A DNA stretch of 64,000 nt. It comes from Nocardioides humilatus. GTDB lineage: Bacteria; Actinomycetota; Actinomycetes; Propionibacteriales; Nocardioidaceae. The notes under the pieces were generated by a model. That model worked only from the letters and a program-made list of their open reading frames with translations, did no database searches and was not told the DNA's origin. Positions 8,973 through 17,248 of the stretch are shown here, in pieces. The stretch spans positions 186,001 through 250,000 of the forward strand of contig NZ_VUJV01000001.1 of the NCBI RefSeq assembly GCF_008373755.1, in the 5' to 3' direction. Numbering within the stretch: position 1 is the stretch's first letter; each line of letters opens with the position of its first letter. A program made the translations under genes and the position numbers.

Positions 8973-9025
8973 CTTGCACAACTGTACAACCGCTGGCGAT
9001 ACTGCGACTTGCACACTCGTACAAG
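8973..9025. promoter_or_regulatory. paired TetR operators between tetR and lipase
   Basis: Two 18-bp sites, CTTGCACAACTGTACAAC at 8973-8990 and CTTGCACACTCGTACAAG at 9008-9025, share the pattern TTGCAC-N4-GTACAA and are near-palindromic. Their centres are 35 bases apart. They fill the space between the divergent starts at 8959 and 9040, which is the usual layout for an autoregulated TetR repressor. Confidence 0.8.
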
Positions 9026-9039
9026 ACCTGAGGTCCGCC

Positions 9040-10224
9040 ATGCTCCCGCTCCGCACCCGCCGCACCCTTCCCTCAGCGCTCGCGCTCTGCCTCGCGCTGA
9101 CTGTGGTCACCACGACGGCTCGCGACGCCCAGGCGTTACAAGTCGCGACGACCCTCGACACGGCAGGCGACGTGGTCGCCGTCGAGCCTCTGGACGAGTC
9201 GCTCTGGATCCCCGACGCCACCGGTTCGGCCTATCGCCTGACCTATCGGACCGTCGACGCCCACGGGCAGTCGGCGCTCAGCACCGGCGCCCTCTTCGTC
9301 CCGCAGGGAGACCCGCCCGCCGACGGGTGGCCGGTCGTCGCCTGGGCCCACGGGACCGTCGGCCTCGGCGACGAGTGCGCGCCCTCGGCGCATCCTCGCA
9401 GCGATCGCGACGCCACCTACCTCGCCACCTGGATGCACGAGGGCCATGCCGTCCTCGCCAGTGACTACGCCGGACTCGGCACCCCGGGACTGATGGCCTA
9501 CCTCGACGGGCGATCCACCGCGGCCAACATCACCGACCTCGTGCTCGCCGCCCGCTCGACAGCGGCCGGGCTCCCGCCGCAGGCACGCCTCGACGACGAG
9601 TGGGTCGTGATCGGGCAGTCACAGGGCGCGGGCGCCGCCATCCAGGCTGCGCGCTACGCGACCGAGGACGGCGGCGCGGCTCTGGACTTCCGCGGCGCCG
9701 TCGCGACCGGCACCCCGGCCCGGATCGAGCGGCTGGTGCAGCGCATCGGCGCCAACGTGCCGCCCGTCCCGCTGCCGGGCGCCCTCAACGCCTACGTCAT
9801 CTACATCCTGGCCGGCTTCCGCTGGGCGCACCCCGAGGTCGACGTCGACAGCCTGCTGACGCCCGCGGGCGAGCGCTACCTCGCCCTGGCCGAGACCGAA
9901 TGCCTCGCCGGGATGATCACCAGGACCGCCGCAGCGCCGATCGGCACGTTCTTCAGCAAGCGCCTCAGCTCGCTCCCCGGCTTCCGGGACGCGCTCTTCG
10001 ACTACCTCGCGATGCCGGAGTCCGGTTTCGACCGACCCTTCTTCATGGGCCACGGCCTGCTGGACACCGACGTGCCGCTGGTGCTCACCCAGCCCTACGT
10101 GTCCGCACTGCGGCGCAACCACCAGCCGCTGACCTGGAAGACCTATCCGACGACGCACAGCGGCACGATGAAGGCCTCGCTCCCCGACACACTGCCCTTC
10201 GTCCGCAAGCTCTTCGCAGGCTGA
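9040..10224 (+). CDS. secreted lipase (LIP family)
   Basis: A 394-residue exported alpha/beta hydrolase. An N-terminal signal peptide (RTRRTLPSALALCLALTVV, ending near ARDAQA) is followed by a mature enzyme with the nucleophile elbow GQSQG (about residue 190), an acid residue in LLDTDVPL and a histidine in TTHSGTMK, matching the fungal/actinobacterial secretory lipase family PF03583. Family members hydrolyse triacylglycerols or other long-chain esters outside the cell. I chose ATG 9040, preceded by GAGG at 9030-9033; the longer open frame upstream runs through the operators and the tetR gene. Expression is probably controlled by the divergent TetR through the paired palindromes. Confidence 0.87.
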   Translation: MLPLRTRRTLPSALALCLALTVVTTTARDAQALQVATTLDTAGDVVAVEPLDESLWIPDATGSAYRLTYRTVDAHGQSALSTGALFVPQGDPPADGWPVVAWAHGTVGLGDECAPSAHPRSDRDATYLATWMHEGHAVLASDYAGLGTPGLMAYLDGRSTAANITDLVLAARSTAAGLPPQARLDDEWVVIGQSQGAGAAIQAARYATEDGGAALDFRGAVATGTPARIERLVQRIGANVPPVPLPGALNAYVIYILAGFRWAHPEVDVDSLLTPAGERYLALAETECLAGMITRTAAAPIGTFFSKRLSSLPGFRDALFDYLAMPESGFDRPFFMGHGLLDTDVPLVLTQPYVSALRRNHQPLTWKTYPTTHSGTMKASLPDTLPFVRKLFAG

Positions 10225-10236
10225 GTCGCCGACCGA

Positions 10237-11421
10237 TCAGACGAGGTCGAGGATCCGGGCGCACTCCAGCGCGACGTGGACCTCGGCGGCCTGCACCGGG
10301 TGGGCCAGGTCGCGCCCGCTCAGCTCCTCGAGCCGGCGCAGCCGGTAGCGCACGGTGTTGCGGTGGACGTGCAGGTCGCGCGCGGCGGCCGAGCTGGAAC
10401 CGGCGGCGTCGAGCCAGACCCGGGCGGTCTGCACCAGCAGCCGACGGTCCTCGGCCGGCAGGTCGAGCACGCCGCCGAGCACGGTGATCGCCAGGGATCG
10501 CGCCTGCTCGGGCGCGGTGGCGACGAGGACAGGGAGGGGTCGGTCGTCGAAGCGGACGACCTCGGTGCTGGCCGGGGTCGCGGCGAGGCAGGCGGTCCGC
10601 GCGGCGCGGAGCGCGCCGTCCGCACCGGTGATCCGCTCGAAGGGCGCGCTGACGCCGACGCGGCCGGTCGCGGCCGCGGCGAGCGACTCGACCAGTCGGT
10701 CGACGTCGAAGCCGAAGCGGAGCGCGACCAGGCCGTCCTGCCGGTCGTGGTCGAGGCGCCAGGCCGAGGCGACGTTGTGCTTGCGCAGCACGCGCTCGAT
10801 GTCGTTCAGTCCTTCCGCGCCCGCCGACTCGCACTCAGCCGACACGACGACGTAAGCGCCGTCGCCCTGCAGGTTCAAGGCCCCGGCCGACTGCCACAGC
10901 TCCTCGGCCCGCTCGAAGTCGCCGTCGAGGATGGTGCCGACGAGCACCGCGCGGCGCTGGCCGTCGCGGCGGGCTTGGTCGGCGAGCGAGGACCGGTAGG
11001 CATCGGTCACCTGCGCCGCGAGGTCGTCGCTGACGGCCCAGATGTCGGCGGCGGCGAGCAGCAGGACGTCGCGGGAGTCCGACGACGCCTTCTCCACCAG
11101 CACCTCCCAGATGAAGCGCCCGCCCACGCGAAACGCCTCGAGCACGGCGGCGTAGGGCACGCCCTGCTCGGCGCGCGAGATCCCGGTCGTCCGCGGCCCC
11201 TCGGCGTTGGCTCCCGGCTCCCCCGAGAGCTGTCCGAGCACGTAGCGCATGTTGCTCGCGCACGAAGCGATGAGCTCGTCGCGGGTGATGAACTGCTCCC
11301 GAGCGTACGACGGCACCGCCGCCGCGACGCGTTCGGCCATCCGCGCTCCGAGCGCGTCACTATCGGGAAGGAGCGCCCGGCTCAGCTCACGGACCTCGGG
11401 TGCGACCTCAGCAGCAGCCAT
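10237..11421 (-). CDS. PucR-type transcriptional regulator
   Basis: A 394-residue regulator. The C-terminal 60 or so residues hold the PucR helix-turn-helix (ARDLHVHRNTVRYRLRRLEEL), preceded by a degenerate GGDEF-like central domain (about residues 165-290) and a helical N-terminal domain. I take ATG 11421 (MAAAEVAPEV) as the start; upstream in-frame codons overlap the intergenic palindrome. It diverges from phaC with about 100 bases between starts, and a perfect 14-bp palindrome lies in that gap. Control of polyhydroxyalkanoate synthesis is therefore the leading hypothesis. It also converges on the lipase gene, with a 12-base gap. Confidence 0.88.
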   Translation of the reverse strand: MAAAEVAPEVRELSRALLPDSDALGARMAERVAAAVPSYAREQFITRDELIASCASNMRYVLGQLSGEPGANAEGPRTTGISRAEQGVPYAAVLEAFRVGGRFIWEVLVEKASSDSRDVLLLAAADIWAVSDDLAAQVTDAYRSSLADQARRDGQRRAVLVGTILDGDFERAEELWQSAGALNLQGDGAYVVVSAECESAGAEGLNDIERVLRKHNVASAWRLDHDRQDGLVALRFGFDVDRLVESLAAAATGRVGVSAPFERITGADGALRAARTACLAATPASTEVVRFDDRPLPVLVATAPEQARSLAITVLGGVLDLPAEDRRLLVQTARVWLDAAGSSSAAARDLHVHRNTVRYRLRRLEELSGRDLAHPVQAAEVHVALECARILDLV

Positions 11422-11441
11422 GCGCCGAAGGTAGCGGCATT

Positions 11442-11455
11442 TGTGCGCGCGCACA
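11442..11455. promoter_or_regulatory. perfect 14-bp palindrome upstream of phaC
   Basis: TGTGCGCGCGCACA is its own reverse complement. It lies 21 bases upstream of the PucR-type regulator start and 70 bases upstream of phaC, so it is a candidate operator for that regulator. The alternating GC core alone could arise by chance in GC-rich DNA; the TGTG/CACA ends make it more specific. Confidence 0.5.
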
Positions 11456-11524
11456 GCCAGGGACCACGCAGTTCGGTGCCGCTGGCCGATGCCCGCGAGC
11501 CCCGTCAGCGGCGACCGTAGGGGT

Positions 11525-13198
11525 ATGAACCCCGCCCAGCTCGCCGCACCGCTCGACTCCCTCCTCGTGGACGCTGCCCTCGGCCCGGTCCGCCGCTTCC
11601 TCCCCGACCTGTCCACGGCCAAGTGGGCGGTGTCGCTGGCCCGCAAGCCGCGGCAGACCGCGCGGCGGCTCACCGACCTGGGCGCCGAGGCCGGACGGAT
11701 CGTCGCCGGGAGCTCGACCCTCGAGCCCCGACGCGGTGACCGTCGGTTCGCCGACGACGGCTGGACCGACAACCCGTTGCTCAAGCGCCTGGTGCAGCTC
11801 TACCTCGCCGGCGGCCGGACGGTCGAGCAACTGGTGGCTGATGCCGAGCTCGACCCGCGCGACCGCAAGCGGGTCCGCTTCCTGCTCGAGAACCTCGTCG
11901 AGGCGTTCTCCCCGAGCAACGTGCCGCTGGTGAACCCGGCGTCGGCCAAGGCGGTCATCGACACCGCCGGGCTCAGCCTGGTCCGGGGCGGCACCCAGCT
12001 GGTGAAGGACCTCGCGGCCTCACCGCGCGTGCCGGAGATGGTCGACGCCAGCGGCTTCGAGCTGGGCTCCAACGTCGCGGCGACGCCCGGCGCCGTCGTC
12101 TTCCGCAACGAGCTGCTCGAGCTGATCCAGTACGCACCGCAGGCCGACGAGGTCTACGAGGTGCCGGTGCTGATCGTGCCGCCCACAATCAACAAGTTCT
12201 ACGCGATCGACCTGGCGCCGGAGCGGAGCCTGGTGGAGTTCAGCGTGCGGCAGGGTCGCCAGATGTTCGTCATCTCCTGGCGCAACCCCGACGCCCGGCA
12301 CGCGGGCTGGGACTTCGACACCTACGTCGGCGCGATCCTGGACGCGCTCGCCGCTGTCGAGGAGGTGACCGGCACCGACCGGACGGTCCTCGCCGGCATC
12401 TGCTCGGGCGGCATCCTCGCCAGCATGACGGCGGCCTACCTCGCGGGCATCGGTCGCGAGGACCGGCTCGCGGCAGTGTGCCTGGCCGTGACCGTCATCG
12501 ACAACCACGACGCCGGCACGGTCTCGGCGATCACCGACCCGCGCCTGGCGACCCTGGCCAAGCAGCGGTCGGCCCGCAAGGGCTATCTCGACGGCCGCTC
12601 GCTCGCCGAGGTCTTCGCCTGGCTGCGACCCGGCGACCTGATCTGGAACTACTGGGTCAACAACTACCTCCTCGGCAAGCGGCCCCCGGCCTTCGACATC
12701 CTCTTCTGGAACGCCGACACCACGCGGATGACCGCCGGTCTGCACGCCGATTTCGTCGACATGGCGGTCGGCAACTCGCTGACCCGTGCGGGCGCGATCA
12801 CCGTCCTCGGCGTACCGATCGACCTCGGCAAGATCACCGTCGACTCCTACGTCGCGGCCGGGATCGCCGACCACATCACGCCGTGGGAGGCCTGCTTCAA
12901 GACGACGAGCCTCTTCGGCGGCACGACCCGCTTCGTGCTCTCGACGAGTGGCCACATCGCCGCCCTGGTCAACCCGCCGGGCAACCCGAAGGCGACCTTC
13001 CACTCCAATGACGACCCGACCAGCGACCCGAAGGCCTGGCTCAAGGGAGCCGAGACCCACCAGGGCAGCTGGTGGCCCGACGTCGCGGCCTGGCTCGACG
13101 AGCGCTGCGGCGAGCTCGTCCCGGCCCCCAAGGAGCTCGGCACGCTCACCCACCCGGTCCTCGCCGAGGCCCCTGGCACCTACGTGTTCGACAAGTGA
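11525..13198 (+). CDS. phaC: polyhydroxyalkanoate synthase PhaC
   Basis: A 557-residue cytoplasmic enzyme that polymerises 3-hydroxyacyl-CoA into PHA storage granules. It has the PhaC lipase-like box with cysteine in place of serine (GICSGG, Cys293), the catalytic aspartate in IADHITPW (Asp449) and the histidine in STSGHIAALVNPPG (His477). The family segment IWNYWVNNYLLGKRPPAFD is also present. Length and sequence fit a class I/II synthase that works without a PhaE or PhaR partner, and no such partner is nearby. ATG 11525 is preceded directly by TAGGGT, so the transcript may be nearly leaderless. The GTG of the depolymerase gene overlaps its stop (GTGA), indicating translational coupling. Confidence 0.95.
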   Translation: MNPAQLAAPLDSLLVDAALGPVRRFLPDLSTAKWAVSLARKPRQTARRLTDLGAEAGRIVAGSSTLEPRRGDRRFADDGWTDNPLLKRLVQLYLAGGRTVEQLVADAELDPRDRKRVRFLLENLVEAFSPSNVPLVNPASAKAVIDTAGLSLVRGGTQLVKDLAASPRVPEMVDASGFELGSNVAATPGAVVFRNELLELIQYAPQADEVYEVPVLIVPPTINKFYAIDLAPERSLVEFSVRQGRQMFVISWRNPDARHAGWDFDTYVGAILDALAAVEEVTGTDRTVLAGICSGGILASMTAAYLAGIGREDRLAAVCLAVTVIDNHDAGTVSAITDPRLATLAKQRSARKGYLDGRSLAEVFAWLRPGDLIWNYWVNNYLLGKRPPAFDILFWNADTTRMTAGLHADFVDMAVGNSLTRAGAITVLGVPIDLGKITVDSYVAAGIADHITPWEACFKTTSLFGGTTRFVLSTSGHIAALVNPPGNPKATFHSNDDPTSDPKAWLKGAETHQGSWWPDVAAWLDERCGELVPAPKELGTLTHPVLAEAPGTYVFDK

Positions 13199-14055
13199 CG
13201 ACCGCTGCGAGCCCCCAGGTGCGGCAGGTCCGCGTCGTCGGCCACGACGTCCGGGTCTCGGTCCGGCCCGCCGTTCGAGAACCGGGCACCGAGCCCGGGA
13301 TCCCGTTGCTGCTGTGCAACGGGATCGGCGCCAGCCTCGACCTGCTGCAGCCCTTCGTCGACGAGGTCGACCCGCGCATCGAGGTGATCTCGTTCGACGT
13401 GCCCGGGGTCGGCGGTTCACCGGACCCGCTGGTGCCCTACAACTTCGCCGCCCTCGCCTGGTTCGTCGGCAAGCTGCTCGACCGCCTCGGCCACGACACG
13501 TACGACGTCCTGGGCATCTCGTGGGGCGGCGGACTCGCGCAACAGCTCGCCTTCCACAACCCGCGGCGCTGCCGGCGCCTGGTCCTGGTGAGCACAGCGA
13601 CCGGCTCGCTCATGGTGCCGGCCTCGCCCCGGGTGCTGCGCAAGATGGTGACGCCCAAGCGCTACCGCGACCCGGACTACGCCGTACGGGTGGCTGCTGA
13701 GCTGTACGGCGGCCGCCTCCGCGAGGACCCGGCGCGGGTCCGGGAGCTGATGCACGACCGCTCACGCGTCGGCTCGCGCCGCGGCTACCTGCTGCAGCTG
13801 CTCGCGGGCGCCGGCTGGTCCAGCCTCCCGGCGCTGCCCTTCCTCCGCCAGGAGACGCTGGTGCTGGCCGGGCTCGACGACCCGATCATCCCGCTGGTCA
13901 ACGCGCGGATCATGCAGCGGCTCATCCCGCGCGCGCGGCTCCGCGTCTACGACGACGGGCACCTCGGGCTGGTGACCTCCGCCGACACGCTCGGCCCGGA
14001 GGTCTCCCGGTTCCTGCTGAGAAACGAGGAGCGGGTCAGCCCATCCGGCGCTTGA
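13195..14055 (+). CDS. phaZ: intracellular polyhydroxyalkanoate depolymerase PhaZ
   Basis: A 286-residue alpha/beta hydrolase that closely resembles the medium-chain PHA depolymerases of pseudomonads: LLLCNGIGASLDLLQPF, ISFDVPGVGGS, the nucleophile elbow GISWGG (Ser109), LAGLDDPIIPL and DDGHLGLV, in that order and spacing. It would release 3-hydroxy acids from intracellular PHA granules. The GTG start at 13195 shares four bases with the phaC stop, so synthase and depolymerase are made together, a normal arrangement for PHA turnover. The resemblance to the mcl-type enzyme suggests that the polymer contains medium-chain monomers. Its end overlaps the convergent catalase-like gene by 20 bases. 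Confidence 0.9.
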   Translation: MTTAASPQVRQVRVVGHDVRVSVRPAVREPGTEPGIPLLLCNGIGASLDLLQPFVDEVDPRIEVISFDVPGVGGSPDPLVPYNFAALAWFVGKLLDRLGHDTYDVLGISWGGGLAQQLAFHNPRRCRRLVLVSTATGSLMVPASPRVLRKMVTPKRYRDPDYAVRVAAELYGGRLREDPARVRELMHDRSRVGSRRGYLLQLLAGAGWSSLPALPFLRQETLVLAGLDDPIIPLVNARIMQRLIPRARLRVYDDGHLGLVTSADTLGPEVSRFLLRNEERVSPSGA

Positions 14056-14938
14056 CCGACTCCGAGTAGGCCTTGGGCCGGTAGAGCAGGATCGGGTCCT
14101 CGGACAGCTCGATGCCGTCGACGATGCGGGTCGGGTCGAAGACCACGACGCCCCCGTCGGCCTCAGGGTCCTCGGCCACGGACGTGAAGGTGAAGGTGCC
14201 GGCGTCGAAGACGTCCTTGGACTTCCACACCGACATCGGGTCGTGCGGGTCGTCGCCCTCGGCCGCGACCTGGACCTCGAGGGTGAAGGTCACCGGGCCG
14301 GCGCCGAGCCGAGCCGTGATCTCCTCGAAGAGCCGGTCCTTGCCTGCGAAGGTGCCGGCCGGCTCCGTGGACGAGGCCGGGCGCAGCGTGTAGCGCACCC
14401 AGCTCTCCTTGCCGTCGGCGGCGACCCACTTGTAGGCGTGGACCGCGTAGTAGGTCGCGACGGCGTAGGACTTCGGCGAGGCGAGCGCGCCGGCCTTGCC
14501 GTTGGCCAGCAGCGGTACGACGGCGTCGCGGTGCCGCAGCAGGAACGCGGGCATCTTCTTGGGATTGCGCGCGGCCTCGGTGAACTCGACGAAGGCCTCC
14601 GGCGAACGTACGACGAAGCGCGGTGCCGTCTGGCCGAGGATGTCGGTGGAGGTGCCGTCGGCGAGCTTGAACGACACCGACATGCCCCGCACGTCGGGCG
14701 CCTTGTCGGGCACCCGCGGGTTGCCGCCGCCGTTGGACCAGCGCAGCACGACCGGCACCGCGTCGCCCTGGAGGTGTCCGGCGCGGCTCAGCTCCTTCGA
14801 ACGCGCGCTCGCGGTGAAGGTGCCCGAGTAGAAGGCCCCCTTGGCATGGAGGGAGCGATGGTTCGAGTCGTGCTCAGCGGGTCGCCCGAAGGACGCGCGG
14901 ATCCGATCGATCGCCTTGGAGGGAGAGAGGGCGCTCAC
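14036..14938 (-). CDS. catalase-family peroxidase (SrpA-like)
   Basis: A 300-residue small haem protein of the catalase superfamily. The distal histidine is in SNHRSLHAKGAFYSGTF (about residue 31), the family segment RGMSVSFKL is near residue 83, and the proximal haem tyrosine is in LLYRPKAYSESVKRR at the C-terminus. It lacks the flavodoxin-like and wrapping domains of full-size catalases (480 residues or more), which fits the organic-peroxide-reducing SrpA/MJ-type minicatalases. The start is GTG 14938. It diverges from the AraC-type regulator, and a perfect 15-bp palindrome lies in the gap. No signal peptide is seen, so it is probably cytoplasmic. Confidence 0.88.
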   Translation of the reverse strand: MSALSPSKAIDRIRASFGRPAEHDSNHRSLHAKGAFYSGTFTASARSKELSRAGHLQGDAVPVVLRWSNGGGNPRVPDKAPDVRGMSVSFKLADGTSTDILGQTAPRFVVRSPEAFVEFTEAARNPKKMPAFLLRHRDAVVPLLANGKAGALASPKSYAVATYYAVHAYKWVAADGKESWVRYTLRPASSTEPAGTFAGKDRLFEEITARLGAGPVTFTLEVQVAAEGDDPHDPMSVWKSKDVFDAGTFTFTSVAEDPEADGGVVVFDPTRIVDGIELSEDPILLYRPKAYSESVKRRMG

Positions 14939-15058
14939 CTCGGAGACGATAGGGGGTCAGCCGAGCGCGCGGGGCGATTGCCGGCGACTCAGGACGGTGA
15001 CGACGAGGTCGCGGACCGAGGCGAGGTAGAGACGGGGCACGTCGCGAACGTAGAACCC

Positions 15059-15073
15059 GGGACACGGTGTCCC
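15059..15073. promoter_or_regulatory. 15-bp palindrome between catalase-like and AraC genes
   Basis: GGGACACGGTGTCCC has perfect 7-bp arms around a central G. It ends five bases before the -35 element of the rightward promoter at 15078-15106, where it could control both divergent genes. AraC-type proteins often use direct rather than inverted sites, so the binding protein is uncertain. Confidence 0.55.
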
Positions 15074-15077
15074 ACAG

Positions 15078-15106
15078 GTGACCAATGGCCACAGAGTTAC
15101 TAGATT
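15078..15106 (+). promoter_or_regulatory. probable leaderless promoter of the AraC-type gene
   Basis: GTGACC (15078-15083) and TAGATT (15101-15106) are spaced by 17 bases, a good sigma-70-type match. The GTG codon at 15114 then coincides with the expected transcription start, implying a leaderless mRNA. This is why I reject the upstream GTG at 15078, which is itself part of the -35 element. Confidence 0.55.
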
Positions 15107-15113
15107 CGGCCAC

Positions 15114-16160
15114 GTGACCGTCGACGAGGGCCCGTACCTCCCTGATCCGGACTCGCCGCGACCGGCGATGGGCACGTTGCTGCTGGTCCGGCTGGGCGTC
15201 GAGCACGGGTTGACCGCCGACGAGGTGCTCACCGGTGCGCGGCTCGGGATGGACGACCTGGAGTCAGGGCGGAGCGAGTCCACGACGGCCGCCGAGCAGC
15301 AGGTGATCCGCAACCTGGTCGCCGCCGCTCCTCCGGGCACCACCTGGGGCCTCGACGCCGGCCGGCGCTACCACCTGACGACCTTCGGGATCTGGGGCTT
15401 CGCCCTCGTGAGCGCGGCGACCGTGCAGGAGGCCGTCGACGTGGGCCTGCGGTTCATCGACCTCACCTCGGCCCTGACCGCGCCCTACGCCGACGTCGAC
15501 GAGGACGGCGACCTGCGCATGGTCTTCCACGACCCGGCTGAGCCCGACGACGTGGCGCGGTTCATCGTGCAGCGCGACGTGACCGCCGTACAGACGATCC
15601 TCGAGGAGGTGGTCGGGCGCGGCGCCCGCTTCAAACAGGTGACCTTCAGTCACCACCCCACGCCGGGCACCGCGGCGCGCTACGCCGAGGCGTTCGGGGT
15701 GGAGCCGGAGTTCGGTGCCGAGCGCACGTCGGTGGTCTTCGACCCGAGCCTGCTCGGCGAGCGGCTGCCCCAGGCCGACGAGCACACCTCAGCGCTGGCC
15801 CAGGCGCAGTGCCGCGACCTGCTCGACCGGCGCCAGCAGCGGGCGGGCCTGGCCGGCCAGGTGCGCGACCTGATCATCGCCCGGCTGCGCCGACCACCGT
15901 CGGTGCTCGAGGTCGCCGCCGCCCTCAACCTGAGCGAGCGCACCCTGCGCCGCCGGTTGGCGGCCGAGGAGACGTCGGTGCGGATCCTCACCGACGAGGT
16001 GCGGGCCGGGCTGGCCGCCGAGCTGCTCGTCTCGCGCAGCCTGACCGTCGCCGAGATCGCCGACCGCCTCGGCTACGTCGAGGTCTCCAGCTTCTCCCAG
16101 GCCTTCCGTCGCTGGCACGGGGTGAGCGCGCGGACCTACCTGGCCGAGCACGCCCCCTGA
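15114..16160 (+). CDS. AraC-family transcriptional regulator
   Basis: A 348-residue regulator. The first 210 residues are the arabinose-binding-like domain of the OruR/ArgR subgroup (PF12625 type; GLRFIDLTSALTAPYADVDEDG, VTFSHHPTPGT), and the last 100 form the double helix-turn-helix of AraC proteins (LEVAAALNLSERTLRRRLA, then TVAEIADRLGYVEVSSFSQAFRRWHG). The GTG at 15114 fits a leaderless promoter. It diverges from the small catalase gene, with a palindrome in between. Members of this subgroup often sense amino acids or lipid-like molecules and activate a neighbouring catabolic or stress gene; the ligand here is unknown. Confidence 0.88.
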   Translation: MTVDEGPYLPDPDSPRPAMGTLLLVRLGVEHGLTADEVLTGARLGMDDLESGRSESTTAAEQQVIRNLVAAAPPGTTWGLDAGRRYHLTTFGIWGFALVSAATVQEAVDVGLRFIDLTSALTAPYADVDEDGDLRMVFHDPAEPDDVARFIVQRDVTAVQTILEEVVGRGARFKQVTFSHHPTPGTAARYAEAFGVEPEFGAERTSVVFDPSLLGERLPQADEHTSALAQAQCRDLLDRRQQRAGLAGQVRDLIIARLRRPPSVLEVAAALNLSERTLRRRLAAEETSVRILTDEVRAGLAAELLVSRSLTVAEIADRLGYVEVSSFSQAFRRWHGVSARTYLAEHAP

Positions 16161-16228
16161 TGGCTGCGTAACCGACGCCACAACCGCTGCTACAGCCACG
16201 ACGGTCGCGTACCAATACGCTCCCCTGT

Positions 16229-17248
16229 GTGCCCGCCCCCTCGAAACTCGCCCAGCAGCTCCTCGACGCCCAGGTGGCCTTCCACCTCAACCAGCTGCGC
16301 GGCGACCTGCTGACCGACAACGCCGCGACCATCGCCGACGAGATCATCGACGCCGTCGGCAAGCACCAGATCGCCGACCTGGTGGACCGCGAGCTGGCCA
16401 AGGACGTCATCGGCCGGGTGCTGACGACCGTGCCGCGCAGCCCCGCCGTCGCCGGCGTCATCGACCTCGTCCTCGACGTCGTCCAGGCCGGCCCCGAGCA
16501 GCCCTACCCGCTCGGCGAGCTCGTCGACCGCGACCGGGTGGCCGAGCTGGTCGACGCGCTGCTCGCCCTGAGCCCGGTCCTCGACCGCGCGCTCACCCAG
16601 CTCGCCGACAGCCCGCTGATCGGCACGGTCGCGACCCGTTTCATGGGCCGGATCGTCGGCGAGGTCCTCCAGGCCAACAAGGCCGTGGCCGACAAGGTGC
16701 CCGGGCTCGGGACGCTGATGTCCTTCGGCACCAGCGCCGCCTCGAAGGTGGTGGGCGCGGCCGACCGTCAGTTCGAGGGAATCCTCGGCGACACCGTCGG
16801 CAAGAGCGGCGCCTTCGCCGTCAAGCGACTGAGCCGGATCATCACCGAGACGATGCAGGACCCGACGACCCGCGACGCGATCCTGCAGGCCTGGGACGTC
16901 GTGGCCGCCGAGCCCGTCTCCGGCCTCGACCGGCACGTGAGCCGGGAGGAGATCGGCGAGGTCGTCGACGCGGTTCACGAGCTCGCTGCCGCCGCGCTCG
17001 AGAGCGAGCACGCCCGCGTGCTCGCCGGCGTCCTCGTCGACGCCTTCTTCGACCACTTCGGCGGTTACACCGGCGCCGAGCTCCTCGAGCAGCTCGAGAT
17101 CGACAAGGCCGACCTGCGCGACGACGTCGTCAAGGCGGCACCCGGCATCATCGGCCTCCTCGACGAGAGCGGCGACCTCGAGCGGATCCTGCGGGCCCGG
17201 CTCGAGCCGTTCTACTCCTCGGCCGAGGTCGCCGCGCTGCTCGGCTGA
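16229..17248 (+). CDS. conserved helical protein of unknown function
   Basis: I do not recognise this 339-residue protein. It is almost all predicted helix, rich in Ala, Leu, Asp and Glu, with no signal peptide, no clear transmembrane segment, few cysteines and no metal or nucleotide motif. The central region (about residues 130-170, IGTVATRFMGRIVGEVLQANKAV followed by a Gly-rich turn) is the most hydrophobic and could be amphipathic or membrane-associating. It starts with GTG 16229. It converges on the TetR gene with a 37-base overlap. Its codon use matches its neighbours, so it looks like a resident gene. Confidence 0.75.
   Translation: MPAPSKLAQQLLDAQVAFHLNQLRGDLLTDNAATIADEIIDAVGKHQIADLVDRELAKDVIGRVLTTVPRSPAVAGVIDLVLDVVQAGPEQPYPLGELVDRDRVAELVDALLALSPVLDRALTQLADSPLIGTVATRFMGRIVGEVLQANKAVADKVPGLGTLMSFGTSAASKVVGAADRQFEGILGDTVGKSGAFAVKRLSRIITETMQDPTTRDAILQAWDVVAAEPVSGLDRHVSREEIGEVVDAVHELAAAALESEHARVLAGVLVDAFFDHFGGYTGAELLEQLEIDKADLRDDVVKAAPGIIGLLDESGDLERILRARLEPFYSSAEVAALLG

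Noticed and set aside
8677-9039. Upstream in-frame extension of the lipase gene
   Set aside because: It runs through the divergent tetR gene and both operators, reads as low-complexity Arg/Pro-rich sequence, and would remove the clear signal peptide from the N-terminus.
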